A stretch of DNA of 43,416 nt from positions 1-43,416 of the forward strand of contig JAFGNZ010000375.1 in assembly GCA_016926755.1 (NCBI GenBank), in the 5' to 3' direction. The translations under genes and the position numbers were made by a program. Shown piece after piece: positions 26,349-33,979 of this stretch. The notes under the pieces are model-generated. The model searched no databases, was not told the DNA's origin, and saw only the letters and a list, made by a program, of their open reading frames with translations. Within the stretch, counting starts at the first letter, position 1. Each line of letters starts with the position of its first letter. Source of the stretch: Myxococcaceae bacterium (GTDB lineage Bacteria; Myxococcota; Myxococcia; Myxococcales; Myxococcaceae).

Positions 26349-28556
26349 ATGCCCACCCTGGTTGTCCGTCACCCTGACGGCAGTGAAACCGAGCACGAGC
26401 TCTCCGGCGAGCTGACGATTGGCCGCCTGGAGGGCAACGATCTGATCCTCACCGAGGGTGGGGTGTCACGCCAGCACGCGCGCCTCTTCGTCGAGGGCAG
26501 CAAGGTGATGCTGGAGGATCTCAACAGCGCCAACGGCACGTATGTGGATGGGGAGCGCATCTCCGGAGTGACGCCGCTGACGGCCCAGTCGCAGGTGGTG
26601 CTGGGGGACTACGAGCTGAAGCTCAAGGCCATGGCCCGGCCGGCCACCGGCGTGCGCAGGGCCTCGAAGCCCTCCGGCCCGCAGCCGGAGGCTGCCTCGG
26701 GGGGCTCGCGCGCCACCCGCGCCATGCCCAGCGTCAAGCCGGCCCGCCCGCCGGCCAGGCGCGAGCGCCCCTCGCCCAGCGCGGCTCCGGCCGCCACCGG
26801 CGCCTCGCCCGTGCTCCGCGGCCTCACCGGCCCCTGGGCGAACATGCTCTATCCCCTCAAGGGCAAGCTGCTGGTGGGCCGCGCGCCGCCGGCCGGGGTG
26901 CTGCTGGAGGACGACTCGATCAGCCGCAAGCACGCGGAGGTGGAGCGCCAGGCCCGCGGGGCGGTGTTCCTGCGCGATCTGGGCAGCGCCAACGGCACCC
27001 TCGTCAACGGAGAGCGCATCGGCCAGGAGCCGGCGGAGATCTTCCCAGGAGACATCCTCCAGTTCGGCATGGTGGAGGTGGTGTACGAGTCGGGCGAGGA
27101 GGCCAGCGGCGCGCTGCGCCGGGATGTGGGCGGAGCGGTCGCCGCGCGGCGCTCACGAGAGCGGGAGGAGAGTGATGCGCCGCCGCCCAGGAAGAGCCGG
27201 AAGCTGCTCGTGGTGGCGGGCGGGGCGGTGACGCTCCTGCTGGCGGCGGGCGTCGTCAACAAGCTCATCACGCCGGTCCCTCCGGTGGTGCCCGGAGGGG
27301 GCCTGCCCGCGCAGCCCCAGGTCGATCCCAGAGAGCAGATCCAGGCGCTGCTGAGCGAGTGTCGCTCCTTCGCCTCCATGGAGATGGGCAACGAGCCCCA
27401 GTGGGAGAAGGCCGAGGCGGCGTGCGATCAGGCGCTCAACCTGGATCCCATCAACCCCGAGGCCAACTCGCTGATCAAGCGCATCAAGCTGGAGAAGGAG
27501 GCCTCCGAGTACTTCACGCAGGGCACCAAGATGCTCCAGCGCCTCAAGGAGGAGGACGCGGTCGATCTGCTGCGGAAGATCCCCAAGGAGAGCCAGTACT
27601 TCCGCCGCGCGAAGATCCGGGTGGACGAGGCGATGGAGCAGGTGAAGAGCCGCGCGCTGGATGACTGCAAGCGCTACCTGCGCGACGGGCAGTGGACGGC
27701 GGCGGTGCCCCGGTGCGATCGGTACATGGGCTTCTGGTGCCAGGGCGTGTCTCGCGAGGACATCGAGCCGCCGCTGGGCTTCACCCTGTCGCTGCAGGGC
27801 CGGATCGGCAAGAAGGAGTGGCGCCCCAAGGACAAGCTCTTCGTGCAGTTCCTCAGCGCGCGCAAGCGGCTGGATCCCCAGGCCGAGCCGTGGAAGTGCC
27901 CGGTGACGGACTTCGTCGACAACGGGCCGGTGGAGGGCCCCGAGGGGATGGTGAAGAGCATGTTCAAGGCGCGCTACCCCAACGCCTACATGAACGCCGC
28001 CATGTTCGACTACTGGGGTGGCCGCGGGAACGAGGCGCTGGCCAAGTTCCAGAAGGTGCGCTCCAACTACGAGCAGGCCTCGCTCCACGGCCAGGTGGAT
28101 CTGCTGATCAAGGACGTGTCCACCGTGGATCAGCTCTTCAAGGCCGGCTCCTCGCTGCTCCAGCTGGAGGATGTGGAGAAGGCCGCCGAGCCCTTCGACG
28201 AGGCGCTGGAGGTGGACAAGCGGATCATGGGGGAGCTGTGGGAGAAGGCCCCCTCCTTCTACAAGCGCAACATCCAGCAGGACATCGCGGAGAAGTCCTA
28301 CGCGCGGGGCCGGCACTGGGCGCAGCGCGAGGATCAAGCCAAGGCCTGCCGGATCTGGAAGGTCGGCTTCCGCTTCTACAAGGGCAACACCGATCTCATC
28401 CGCGTGCTGAGCAACGTGTGCTCCACCCAGGGCAACCGGATGCTCGGCGCGGCGGGGAGCTGCCAGGATCTGGTTGACGTGGAGCACTTCGCCGTGCCGG
28501 GAGACGGGCTCGACGAGAAGATCGCGGCGAAGAAGCAGGAGCTGAAGTGCAGGTAG
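26349..28556 (+). CDS. Double-FHA, single-pass membrane protein with TPR-like C-terminal half
   Basis: A 735-residue protein. Two FHA domains sit at the N-terminus: FHA1 (about 1-98, LTIGRLEGNDLIL and SANGTYVDGERIS) and FHA2 (about 155-245, SISRKHAEVERQA and SANGTLVNGERI). One transmembrane helix (about 285-304) follows, so the FHA domains face the cytoplasm. The periplasmic ~430 residues are helical with TPR-like segments (EKAEAACDQALNLDPINPEA and LALAKFQKV-like units) and a few Cys. It starts seven bases after the ATPase stop, so it is co-transcribed. It may link the ATPase and the secretin across the envelope in response to phosphorylation. The exact role is inferred from position and topology. 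Confidence 0.85.
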   Translation: MPTLVVRHPDGSETEHELSGELTIGRLEGNDLILTEGGVSRQHARLFVEGSKVMLEDLNSANGTYVDGERISGVTPLTAQSQVVLGDYELKLKAMARPATGVRRASKPSGPQPEAASGGSRATRAMPSVKPARPPARRERPSPSAAPAATGASPVLRGLTGPWANMLYPLKGKLLVGRAPPAGVLLEDDSISRKHAEVERQARGAVFLRDLGSANGTLVNGERIGQEPAEIFPGDILQFGMVEVVYESGEEASGALRRDVGGAVAARRSREREESDAPPPRKSRKLLVVAGGAVTLLLAAGVVNKLITPVPPVVPGGGLPAQPQVDPREQIQALLSECRSFASMEMGNEPQWEKAEAACDQALNLDPINPEANSLIKRIKLEKEASEYFTQGTKMLQRLKEEDAVDLLRKIPKESQYFRRAKIRVDEAMEQVKSRALDDCKRYLRDGQWTAAVPRCDRYMGFWCQGVSREDIEPPLGFTLSLQGRIGKKEWRPKDKLFVQFLSARKRLDPQAEPWKCPVTDFVDNGPVEGPEGMVKSMFKARYPNAYMNAAMFDYWGGRGNEALAKFQKVRSNYEQASLHGQVDLLIKDVSTVDQLFKAGSSLLQLEDVEKAAEPFDEALEVDKRIMGELWEKAPSFYKRNIQQDIAEKSYARGRHWAQREDQAKACRIWKVGFRFYKGNTDLIRVLSNVCSTQGNRMLGAAGSCQDLVDVEHFAVPGDGLDEKIAAKKQELKCR

Positions 28557-28591
28557 GCTCCGGGCGCCTGCCTGGGCGGCTCGGGGAAGCG

Positions 28592-28620
28592 TGGACAGGG
28601 GAGGGGAGGCGCGCTAAGGC
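28592..28620 (+). promoter_or_regulatory. Promoter of polA, apparently leaderless
   Basis: TGGACA (28592-28597), 17-base spacer and TAAGGC (28615-28620). The polA ATG at 28627 is only six bases past the -10 element, so the start codon would be at about the 5' end of the mRNA. Confidence 0.5.
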
Positions 28621-28626
28621 CGGGGC

Positions 28627-31323
28627 ATGGTCCCGAGCCCACCGCGCTCCGCGCCCGTCCTCACGCTGATTGACGCCTCCGGCTTCATCTTCCGCGCCTA
28701 CCACGCCATCCCCCCGCTCTCCACGAGCAAGGGGGTGCCCACCAACGCCGTCCTCGGCTTCACGCGGATGGTGCTCAAGGCGATCAAGGATCTGCAGCCC
28801 ACGCACCTGGCGCTCGCCTTCGACAAGGAGAGCCGCACCGAGCGCCAGAAGATCGATCCCAACTACAAGGCCCACCGCGAGGGCCCGCCCGAGGATCTGG
28901 TGCCCCAGTTCGAGCTCATCCGCCGGGTGGTGGACGTGCTCAACCTGCCCATCCTCGAGGTGGCCGGCTGGGAGGCGGATGACGTGATCGGCACGCTGGC
29001 CCGCCGCGCGAAGCAGGAGGGCTTCTGCGTCCAGGTGGTGACGGGGGACAAGGACTTCATCCAGATCGTCGACGAGGACGTGCGCCTCTTCGATCCGATG
29101 AAGGACGTGCACACCGGCCCGGCGGAGGTGAAGGAGCGGCTGGGCATCGAGCCCCGGCAGATGCGCGACTACCTGGCCCTCGTGGGCGACGCGGTGGACA
29201 ACATCCCCAAGGTGCCGGGGATCGGCCCGAAGACGGCCACGGAGCTGCTCCAGCAGTTCGGGGACGTGGACACGCTGCTCTCCCGCCTGGACGAGGTGAA
29301 GAAGCCGAAGATCCGCGAGGCGCTGGCCGCCCACCGCGAGGGGCTGCTGAAGGCCCGGAGGCTCGTGGAGTTCAAGACGGATCTCGATCTGAAGTTGTCC
29401 ACCGCGGAGCTCGCCCGCCGCCCGTTCGACACGGCGCGCGCCAAACAGCTCTTCACGGAGCTGGAGTTCTACCGGCTGGTGAACGAGCTGCCCGCGGACA
29501 CCGCCGCCTCCCAGCCCGCCACGCCCGCCACGCCCGCCGCGCCCGCCGCGCTCATCACCACCGAGGAGGAGCTGCGGGCGTTCGCGGAGGCGGCGCGCGC
29601 GGCCGGCTCCCTCTTCCTGGTGCCCGCCTACGAGGGGCCGCCCTTCACCGCGCCGCTGGTGGGCCTGGGGCTGGCGCTCCCGGAGGGGCGCACGGCCTAC
29701 GTGCCCCTGCGCCACCCGTTGATGCTCGGCGCCCGCCAGGTGTCGGAGGCGACCTTCACCGCCGTGATGCGCGAGCTGCTGGGGGACGCGGGGGTGAAGA
29801 AGGGCGGGCATGATCTCAAGGCGCTCACCCTGGTGCTCGCCGGCAGCGGGCTGCCGCTGTGGGGCGGCCACGACGACGTGGAGCTGCTCAGCTACCTGCT
29901 CAACCCCTCGCGCCGGGAGCACGCGCTGGAGGATCTGGCCCGGGAGCGGCTCAACACGGAGCTGCCCGCGCTGCCCGCCACCGGGAAGAAGGCCAAGGGG
30001 CTGGCGGAGCACACCCCGGAGGAGGTGGCCGCCGCCTATGTCTCCCGCGCGGACGCGGCGCGGCAGCTGGCCCCGGTGCTCTGGAAGGAGCTGGAGGAGG
30101 CCGGGCTGGCGAAGCTGGCGCGCGAGCTGGAGCTGCCGCTGCTCCCCGTGCTGGCGCAGATGGAGCGGCGGGGCGTGAAGGTGGACACCGCCGTGCTCCA
30201 GGCGATCTCCGCCAAGGTGGACGCCGAGTGCGTGGCCCAGGAGAAGAACATCCACCAGCTGGCCGGGCGCGAGTTCAACGTGGGCTCCAACCCGCAGCTG
30301 GCCCAGGTGCTCTACACGGATCTGAAGCTGCCCGTCCTCAAGAAGGGCAAGACGGGGCCCTCCACCGATCAGGAGGTGCTGGAGAAGCTGGCCGAGCAGC
30401 ACCCGCTGCCGGGCGCCATCCTCGAGTACCGATCGCTGTCCAAGCTCAAGAGCACCTACCTGGACACGCTGCCCACCCTGGTGGCCCGGGATGGACGCAT
30501 CCACACCACCTACCACCAGGCGGCCACCGCCACCGGGCGCCTGTCCTCCTCGGATCCCAACCTGCAGAACATCCCCGTCCGCACCGAGCTGGGCCGGGAG
30601 ATCCGCCGCGCCTTCATCGCCGAGCCCGGCCACCAGCTCGTCTCCGCGGACTATAGCCAGGTGGAGCTGCGGCTGCTGGCGCACATCGCCGAGGATCCCG
30701 TCCTCATTGACGCCTTCCAGCACGACGAGGACATCCACAGCCGCACCGCCGCGGAGATCTTCGGCGTCCCCCCGGACAAGGTGGATCGCGAGCAGCGCCG
30801 GGTGGCCAAGACGGTGAACTTCGGCATCGCCTACGGCCTGTCGCCGCACGGGCTGTCCACGCGCCTGAGCATCCCCGTGGAGGAGGCGCGCGACATCATC
30901 GAGCGCTACTTCACCCGCTACGCCGGCATCCGCACCTACCTGGAGGAGACCGTCGAGCGCGCCCGGAAGACGGGCTACGTGGAGACGATGTTCGGCCGGC
31001 GGCGGCTGATGGCGGATCTGCACTCACGCAACCGCCAGGTGGCCCAGGCCGCCGAGCGCGCCGCCATCAACATGCCCATCCAGGGCACGGCGGCCGATCT
31101 GATCAAGAAGGCCATGCTGGAGGTGGATCAGGCGCTCGCCAAGGAGCGCCTGCGCACCGTGATGCTCCTCCAGGTGCATGACGAGCTGCTCTTCGAGGCG
31201 CCGGACGCCGAGGTGGAGGCGGTGAAGGAGCTGGCGCGCCGGTGCATGTCGCAGGTGGCCAGCCTCAAGGTGCCCCTCAAGGTGGACGTGGGCGCCGGCA
31301 AGACGTGGGCGGACGCCCACTGA
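28627..31323 (+). CDS. polA: DNA polymerase I with degenerate 3'-5' exonuclease domain
   Basis: An 898-residue repair and primer-removal polymerase. Residues ~10-290 are the 5'-3' exonuclease (LTLIDASGFIFRAYHAI, LALAFDKESRTERQ, VTGDKDFIQIV, GDAVDNIPKVPGIGPKTA). The middle domain (~315-520) has the fold position of the 3'-5' exonuclease but lacks its carboxylates. By alignment to E. coli Pol I, Asp355/Glu357 become Pro/Tyr in FLVPAYEG, Asp424 becomes Leu in HDLKAL, and Asp501 becomes Ala in YVSRAD. The polymerase domain is intact: motif A DYSQVELRLLAHI, motif B RRVAKTVNFGIAYGLS, motif C QVHDELLFE. Proofreading is therefore probably absent, as in Taq-type enzymes. The substitutions are read by eye. 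Confidence 0.95.
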   Translation: MVPSPPRSAPVLTLIDASGFIFRAYHAIPPLSTSKGVPTNAVLGFTRMVLKAIKDLQPTHLALAFDKESRTERQKIDPNYKAHREGPPEDLVPQFELIRRVVDVLNLPILEVAGWEADDVIGTLARRAKQEGFCVQVVTGDKDFIQIVDEDVRLFDPMKDVHTGPAEVKERLGIEPRQMRDYLALVGDAVDNIPKVPGIGPKTATELLQQFGDVDTLLSRLDEVKKPKIREALAAHREGLLKARRLVEFKTDLDLKLSTAELARRPFDTARAKQLFTELEFYRLVNELPADTAASQPATPATPAAPAALITTEEELRAFAEAARAAGSLFLVPAYEGPPFTAPLVGLGLALPEGRTAYVPLRHPLMLGARQVSEATFTAVMRELLGDAGVKKGGHDLKALTLVLAGSGLPLWGGHDDVELLSYLLNPSRREHALEDLARERLNTELPALPATGKKAKGLAEHTPEEVAAAYVSRADAARQLAPVLWKELEEAGLAKLARELELPLLPVLAQMERRGVKVDTAVLQAISAKVDAECVAQEKNIHQLAGREFNVGSNPQLAQVLYTDLKLPVLKKGKTGPSTDQEVLEKLAEQHPLPGAILEYRSLSKLKSTYLDTLPTLVARDGRIHTTYHQAATATGRLSSSDPNLQNIPVRTELGREIRRAFIAEPGHQLVSADYSQVELRLLAHIAEDPVLIDAFQHDEDIHSRTAAEIFGVPPDKVDREQRRVAKTVNFGIAYGLSPHGLSTRLSIPVEEARDIIERYFTRYAGIRTYLEETVERARKTGYVETMFGRRRLMADLHSRNRQVAQAAERAAINMPIQGTAADLIKKAMLEVDQALAKERLRTVMLLQVHDELLFEAPDAEVEAVKELARRCMSQVASLKVPLKVDVGAGKTWADAH

Positions 31324-31338
31324 CGCACCAGAAAAGTC

Positions 31339-31382
31339 CGCGGGAGGGAGCGCCCAACCCCTGAAAGGCACTCCCCCCCGCG
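31339..31382. terminator. Bidirectional terminator between polA and the 31610 gene
   Basis: A 12-bp stem, CGCGGGAGGGAG (31339-31350) with CTCCCCCCCGCG (31371-31382), has one mismatch on the plus strand (A-C) that is a G-U pair on the minus strand. T residues follow on both sides (TTT after it; GACUUUU on the minus strand). It can end polA and, more stably, the minus-strand transcript containing the structured RNA. Confidence 0.7.
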
Positions 31383-31405
31383 TTTCCCCTCCCGCCAAGA
31401 ACAAG

Positions 31406-31603
31406 GCCGACCCGTCCGACCGACGAGGCGCGTGGACCCCCATCCACGCGTCCCATGCGGCCCTCAGCGAGCTCACCTGCCCCCATGCAGGGAACTCGCC
31501 CCCCGTTTCGCGTCACGAAGACCCCCATGCCCCGCGACGCGCCCCCATCCTCCGCCGGCCCTCGGACACTCCCTTGCGGGAGCATCAAGCCGGACGGGTC
31601 GGC
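31406..31603 (-). ncRNA. Candidate structured RNA with AUGGGGG hairpin loops
   Basis: A 198-base element read on the minus strand, beginning six bases after the stop of the 31610 gene. A perfect 13-bp closing helix (31591-31603 with 31406-31418) encloses four hairpins. H1: CUCCC-GCAA-GGGAG (31582-31569). H2: a 12-bp stem (31541-31530 with 31520-31509), loop CAUGGGGGU. H3: CCUGC/GCAGG (31491-31476), loop AUGGGG, extended by GCGAG/CUCGC. H4: CGCGUGGA/UCCACGCG (31450-31429), loop UGGGGG. Three G-U pairs in H2 and others in H3 and H4 become A-C or C-A mismatches on the plus strand, and the GNRA tetraloop exists only on the minus strand, so the minus strand is the RNA strand. It may be a 3' UTR-derived sRNA. 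I know no Rfam family with this form. Confidence 0.55.
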
Positions 31604-31609
31604 ACGCCT

Positions 31610-32131
31610 TTAATGAACCGAGAGCGGCACGCGCTCCGACCCGGAGCCCGGCTGGAGCCCAGCCTCGGAGGGCCGATCGAACCACTCCACCACCAGGCCA
31701 CCGAAGGGCACGCGAGGCCCCTCGGCGGACGCATCCTTGAGGCGCTGCAGCAGCGCCACCGCGGAGTCCACCGCCTCATCCACGCAGCGGTTCACCACCG
31801 CGCGCTCGGCATCCCCGCCGCCCAGCACCTCCACCGCATCCACCATGCAGCGCCGCAGCAACGCGAACTCTTCGTAGAGGGCCCGCGCGCCGCGCTCCGG
31901 CGACAGGCGCAGCACGGCCCGCGTGCGGCTCCAGGGGCTCGTCTCGTTCCCCGCCAGGCTCGCACCCACTTCGCGGATGAACGACTCCACCAGCCCATCC
32001 AGGAGGCTCTGGGGGGGATGCACCTGCGAGCCGCCCATGCACCGCACTCGCCTCCAAGCAGCGGCGAGCCGATCCGGCTGATGGGTGAAGACCCGCGCCA
32101 CCCCCACTGCTCGCCTTCCTCGCTCCGTCAT
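31610..32131 (-). CDS. Helical protein resembling RsbRD N-terminal sensor domain
   Basis: A 173-residue, mostly helical soluble protein. I start it at ATG 32131 because GGAGG lies nine bases upstream. The core (SLLDGLVESFIREVGASLAG, then ALYEEFALLRRCMVDAVEVL and CVDEAVDSAVALLQRL) has the spacing of the RsbRD_N domain that precedes kinase or STAS modules in stress sensors, but here it stands alone. The last ~25 residues (PSEAGLQPGSGSERVPLSVH) look disordered. The structured RNA begins six bases beyond its TAA, so the two are likely on one transcript. Function is unknown; a free-standing ligand- or partner-binding domain is the best guess. Confidence 0.65.
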   Translation of the reverse strand: MTERGRRAVGVARVFTHQPDRLAAAWRRVRCMGGSQVHPPQSLLDGLVESFIREVGASLAGNETSPWSRTRAVLRLSPERGARALYEEFALLRRCMVDAVEVLGGGDAERAVVNRCVDEAVDSAVALLQRLKDASAEGPRVPFGGLVVEWFDRPSEAGLQPGSGSERVPLSVH

Positions 32132-32405
32132 CTCTGGTGTCCTCCGCGTCACGCCCCCAGCCAAAGCAAGTCGCCGGCCAGCGCTCCGGGAGTCACGGTG
32201 CTCAAGAAAATCAGGATGTTGGAGGATCCCCTAGCCCCAGGGTGGGCGTGGGGCCGTAATTTCTTCGGGTGTGGCGCAGTAAGGATCTTCTGGGAATGCC
32301 CGTTCCTACTGCCTGCCTCATGTGATCCGAAGTGGGGCGGATGGTGATGGAGGGAGGGCTTCAAGCCGACCTTGTCGCGGAGGTGGAAGGGGACTGGAGG
32401 CGTCC
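32132..32405. other. Divergent intergenic region, 274 bases
   Basis: This lies between the start of the minus-strand RsbRD-like gene and the small plus-strand gene. It is less GC-rich than its neighbours. I see no clear -35/-10 pair in either direction and no tRNA or CRISPR. Short pairs such as GGGAA/TTCC near 32293 are the only symmetry noted. Confidence 0.3.
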
Positions 32406-32531
32406 ATGAATGCTCATGAACGCATGTTGATTGCCATCCAACTCGACGCCGTGGAGGCGCAGCTGGCGCGGCAGTTCGGCAGAAAGCCTCAGGCCCCTCC
32501 GCTGGTGGATGCACCGCCCTTGGCGCAGTAG
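32406..32531 (+). CDS. Small protein, 41 residues
   Basis: A short reading frame, ATG 32406, with GGAGG five bases upstream and coding sequence of normal composition: NAHERMLIAIQLDAVEAQLA looks like an amphipathic helix, followed by a Pro-rich end. Its stop codon (TAG, 32529-32531) falls in the loop of the downstream hairpin. The good ribosome-binding site and helix support a real gene; homologues would be needed to be sure. No function can be proposed. Confidence 0.5.
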   Translation: MNAHERMLIAIQLDAVEAQLARQFGRKPQAPPLVDAPPLAQ

Positions 32532-32544
32532 GCGCCAAGGGTGG
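32514..32544. terminator. Hairpin between convergent genes
   Basis: A perfect 10-bp stem, CCCTTGGCGC (32517-32526) with GCGCCAAGGG (32532-32541), extended outward by one G-U and two GC pairs, with a five-base loop containing the small gene's stop. It has no T-tract. Lying between the small gene and the end of the minus-strand peptidase gene (32547), it may serve both. Confidence 0.6.
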
Positions 32545-32546
32545 AT

Positions 32547-33680
32547 TCAGTGCAGCGTGGGCTTGGGAGGACGGGGGCCGCGCTCCGGCTCATTGTCCAG
32601 GAAGTCCCGGGGATCGTCGCTCACCGCCTCCATCCACTCCGGCGCTGTGGGATCGGCGGGGGCCGCGGGCGGCAGGGCCTGCTGCTGGGCCTCGGCGGCC
32701 AGCACCCGGAGCGCGGCGTCCTCGGCGGCCTCCTCGGCGGCCATCGCCTCCAGCCGGGCAGCCTTCTGCCTCTGGCGGCGGACGTAGGCGATCACGCAGA
32801 GGCCCGGGGCCAGCAGCCACACGAGCTGCATGCTGGTCGTCAACGGCAGCCAGCCGAAGCGCGTGGCCAGCCCCTCGCGCCAGGCGTTCTCCTCCACCAT
32901 CAGCGAGGAGTGGAAGGCCTTGCCGAAGGCCATCTCGAAGGGCTCTCCCCGGGCCACGCCGTCCAGCAGCTGCTCCATGGCCGCCGGGCCATGGCGCGAG
33001 GCCAGGAAGGCCACGAAGTCCGCGCTCTGGGCGTACGCCACCTCCACGTCCGAGGGCATGTCCGGCCACGCCGAGGCCAGATCCTCGAAGTTCAGGACGG
33101 CCTCCTGAGTCACCGCGCGGAAGAGCGCCGCGTAGTGGGAGAGGGCCACACGCTCGCCGGTGAGGTGCTGGGCGAGCCCCTCCTGGAACCAGCGGGGCCA
33201 GCTCCGCCCGAACTGCCCCAGCGCCACGTGCGCCAGCTCGTGCCGCAGGGTGATGGGCCCCTCCGGGCCGCCCATGCTGCGCGCGTTCAGCAGGATGATG
33301 CCGTGGGAGGGGTAGGCCAGCGCTACGGCCCAGCCGGGAGGCGCGCCGCCCGGCAGCGCCAGCGCCTCGTACTCCTGGCGATCCCGGCCGACGCGGATCT
33401 CCGTGATGCCCGGCCAGTCCCGCCCGAGCACCTTCACGAAGGAGTCGCGCACCTGCTCGATCCGCTCCGCCAGCGCCCGGGCCGAGCCCTCCGAGTGGGC
33501 GGTGTAGAGGATGCGGAAGCGCCGGGTGGTGAGCTCTCCGGCCACCAGCTCGGGGCGCGGCGTGGGCACCAGGGCGGGCTCGCTCTGGCCATGCGTGCTG
33601 GCTCCTCCCTGCTGGGCAAGAGCCAGAGGGGCGGCCAGCAGCAGGCACAGGAGCACGAACAGGCGCATGACGGGACTCAC
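32547..33680 (-). CDS. Membrane-anchored peptidase MA-like metallopeptidase
   Basis: A 377-residue zinc peptidase with a Sec signal peptide. The gluzincin motif is HELAH at 147-151 (within TLRHELAHVALGQFG), with the third ligand Glu167 in WFQEGLAQHL. A transmembrane helix (about 282-300) and a cytoplasmic, Ala/Glu-rich tail follow. Start: GTG 33680, which overlaps the upstream stop as GTGA; the ATG at 33668 lacks a ribosome-binding site. It would act on periplasmic proteins; the substrate is unknown. It is the last gene of a run proC, divIVA, yggU, peptidase on the minus strand. Confidence 0.85.
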   Translation of the reverse strand: MSPVMRLFVLLCLLLAAPLALAQQGGASTHGQSEPALVPTPRPELVAGELTTRRFRILYTAHSEGSARALAERIEQVRDSFVKVLGRDWPGITEIRVGRDRQEYEALALPGGAPPGWAVALAYPSHGIILLNARSMGGPEGPITLRHELAHVALGQFGRSWPRWFQEGLAQHLTGERVALSHYAALFRAVTQEAVLNFEDLASAWPDMPSDVEVAYAQSADFVAFLASRHGPAAMEQLLDGVARGEPFEMAFGKAFHSSLMVEENAWREGLATRFGWLPLTTSMQLVWLLAPGLCVIAYVRRQRQKAARLEAMAAEEAAEDAALRVLAAEAQQQALPPAAPADPTAPEWMEAVSDDPRDFLDNEPERGPRPPKPTLH

Positions 33681-33976
33681 GTTCCCTGAGACATAACAGC
33701 CTCGACCGTGGCGGCATCAACCCCATGGAGCACGATCCGCTTGCGACGCGACGCGTCACCAGCGACGAGCACCACCTGCCGTTTGGGAATGCCCAACTGC
33801 TTGGCGAGGAACTCCACCAGGGCGGCGTTGGCCTCGCCATCCACGGGCGGCGCGGCGAGCTGGATCTTCAGCAGCCCGTCATGCACGCCCACCACGCGGG
33901 TGCGCGAGGCGCGCGGCTGGACGAGCACCGCCAGCTCCACGCCCTCGGGCACGGGTTTGAGCCAGGGGGGCGCCAC
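33677..33976 (-). CDS. yggU: YggU/DUF167 family protein
   Basis: A 99-residue protein of the DUF167 (YggU) family, recognised by AVLVQPRASRTRVVGVHDG, LKIQLAAPPVDGEANAALVE and the end KRIVLHGV. The biochemical role is not established. In many bacteria it lies next to yggS, proC and yggT, and here it follows proC and divIVA on the same strand. The start is GTG 33976, three bases after the divIVA stop. The TGA overlaps the GTG of the peptidase gene, so the two are coupled. Confidence 0.88.
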   Translation of the reverse strand: MAPPWLKPVPEGVELAVLVQPRASRTRVVGVHDGLLKIQLAAPPVDGEANAALVEFLAKQLGIPKRQVVLVAGDASRRKRIVLHGVDAATVEAVMSQGT

Positions 33977-33979
33977 GGG

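Noticed and set aside
31277-31588. A Gly-rich minus-strand reading frame across the structured element
   Set aside because: Composition is non-coding, it runs into the polA terminator and polA itself, and the hairpin pairing explains the sequence better.
31406-31603. 6S, SRP or RNase P RNA as an identity for the structured element
   Set aside because: It lacks the SRP GGAA-loop domain and RNase P conserved core, and it has several short hairpins rather than the long 6S rod with a central bubble.
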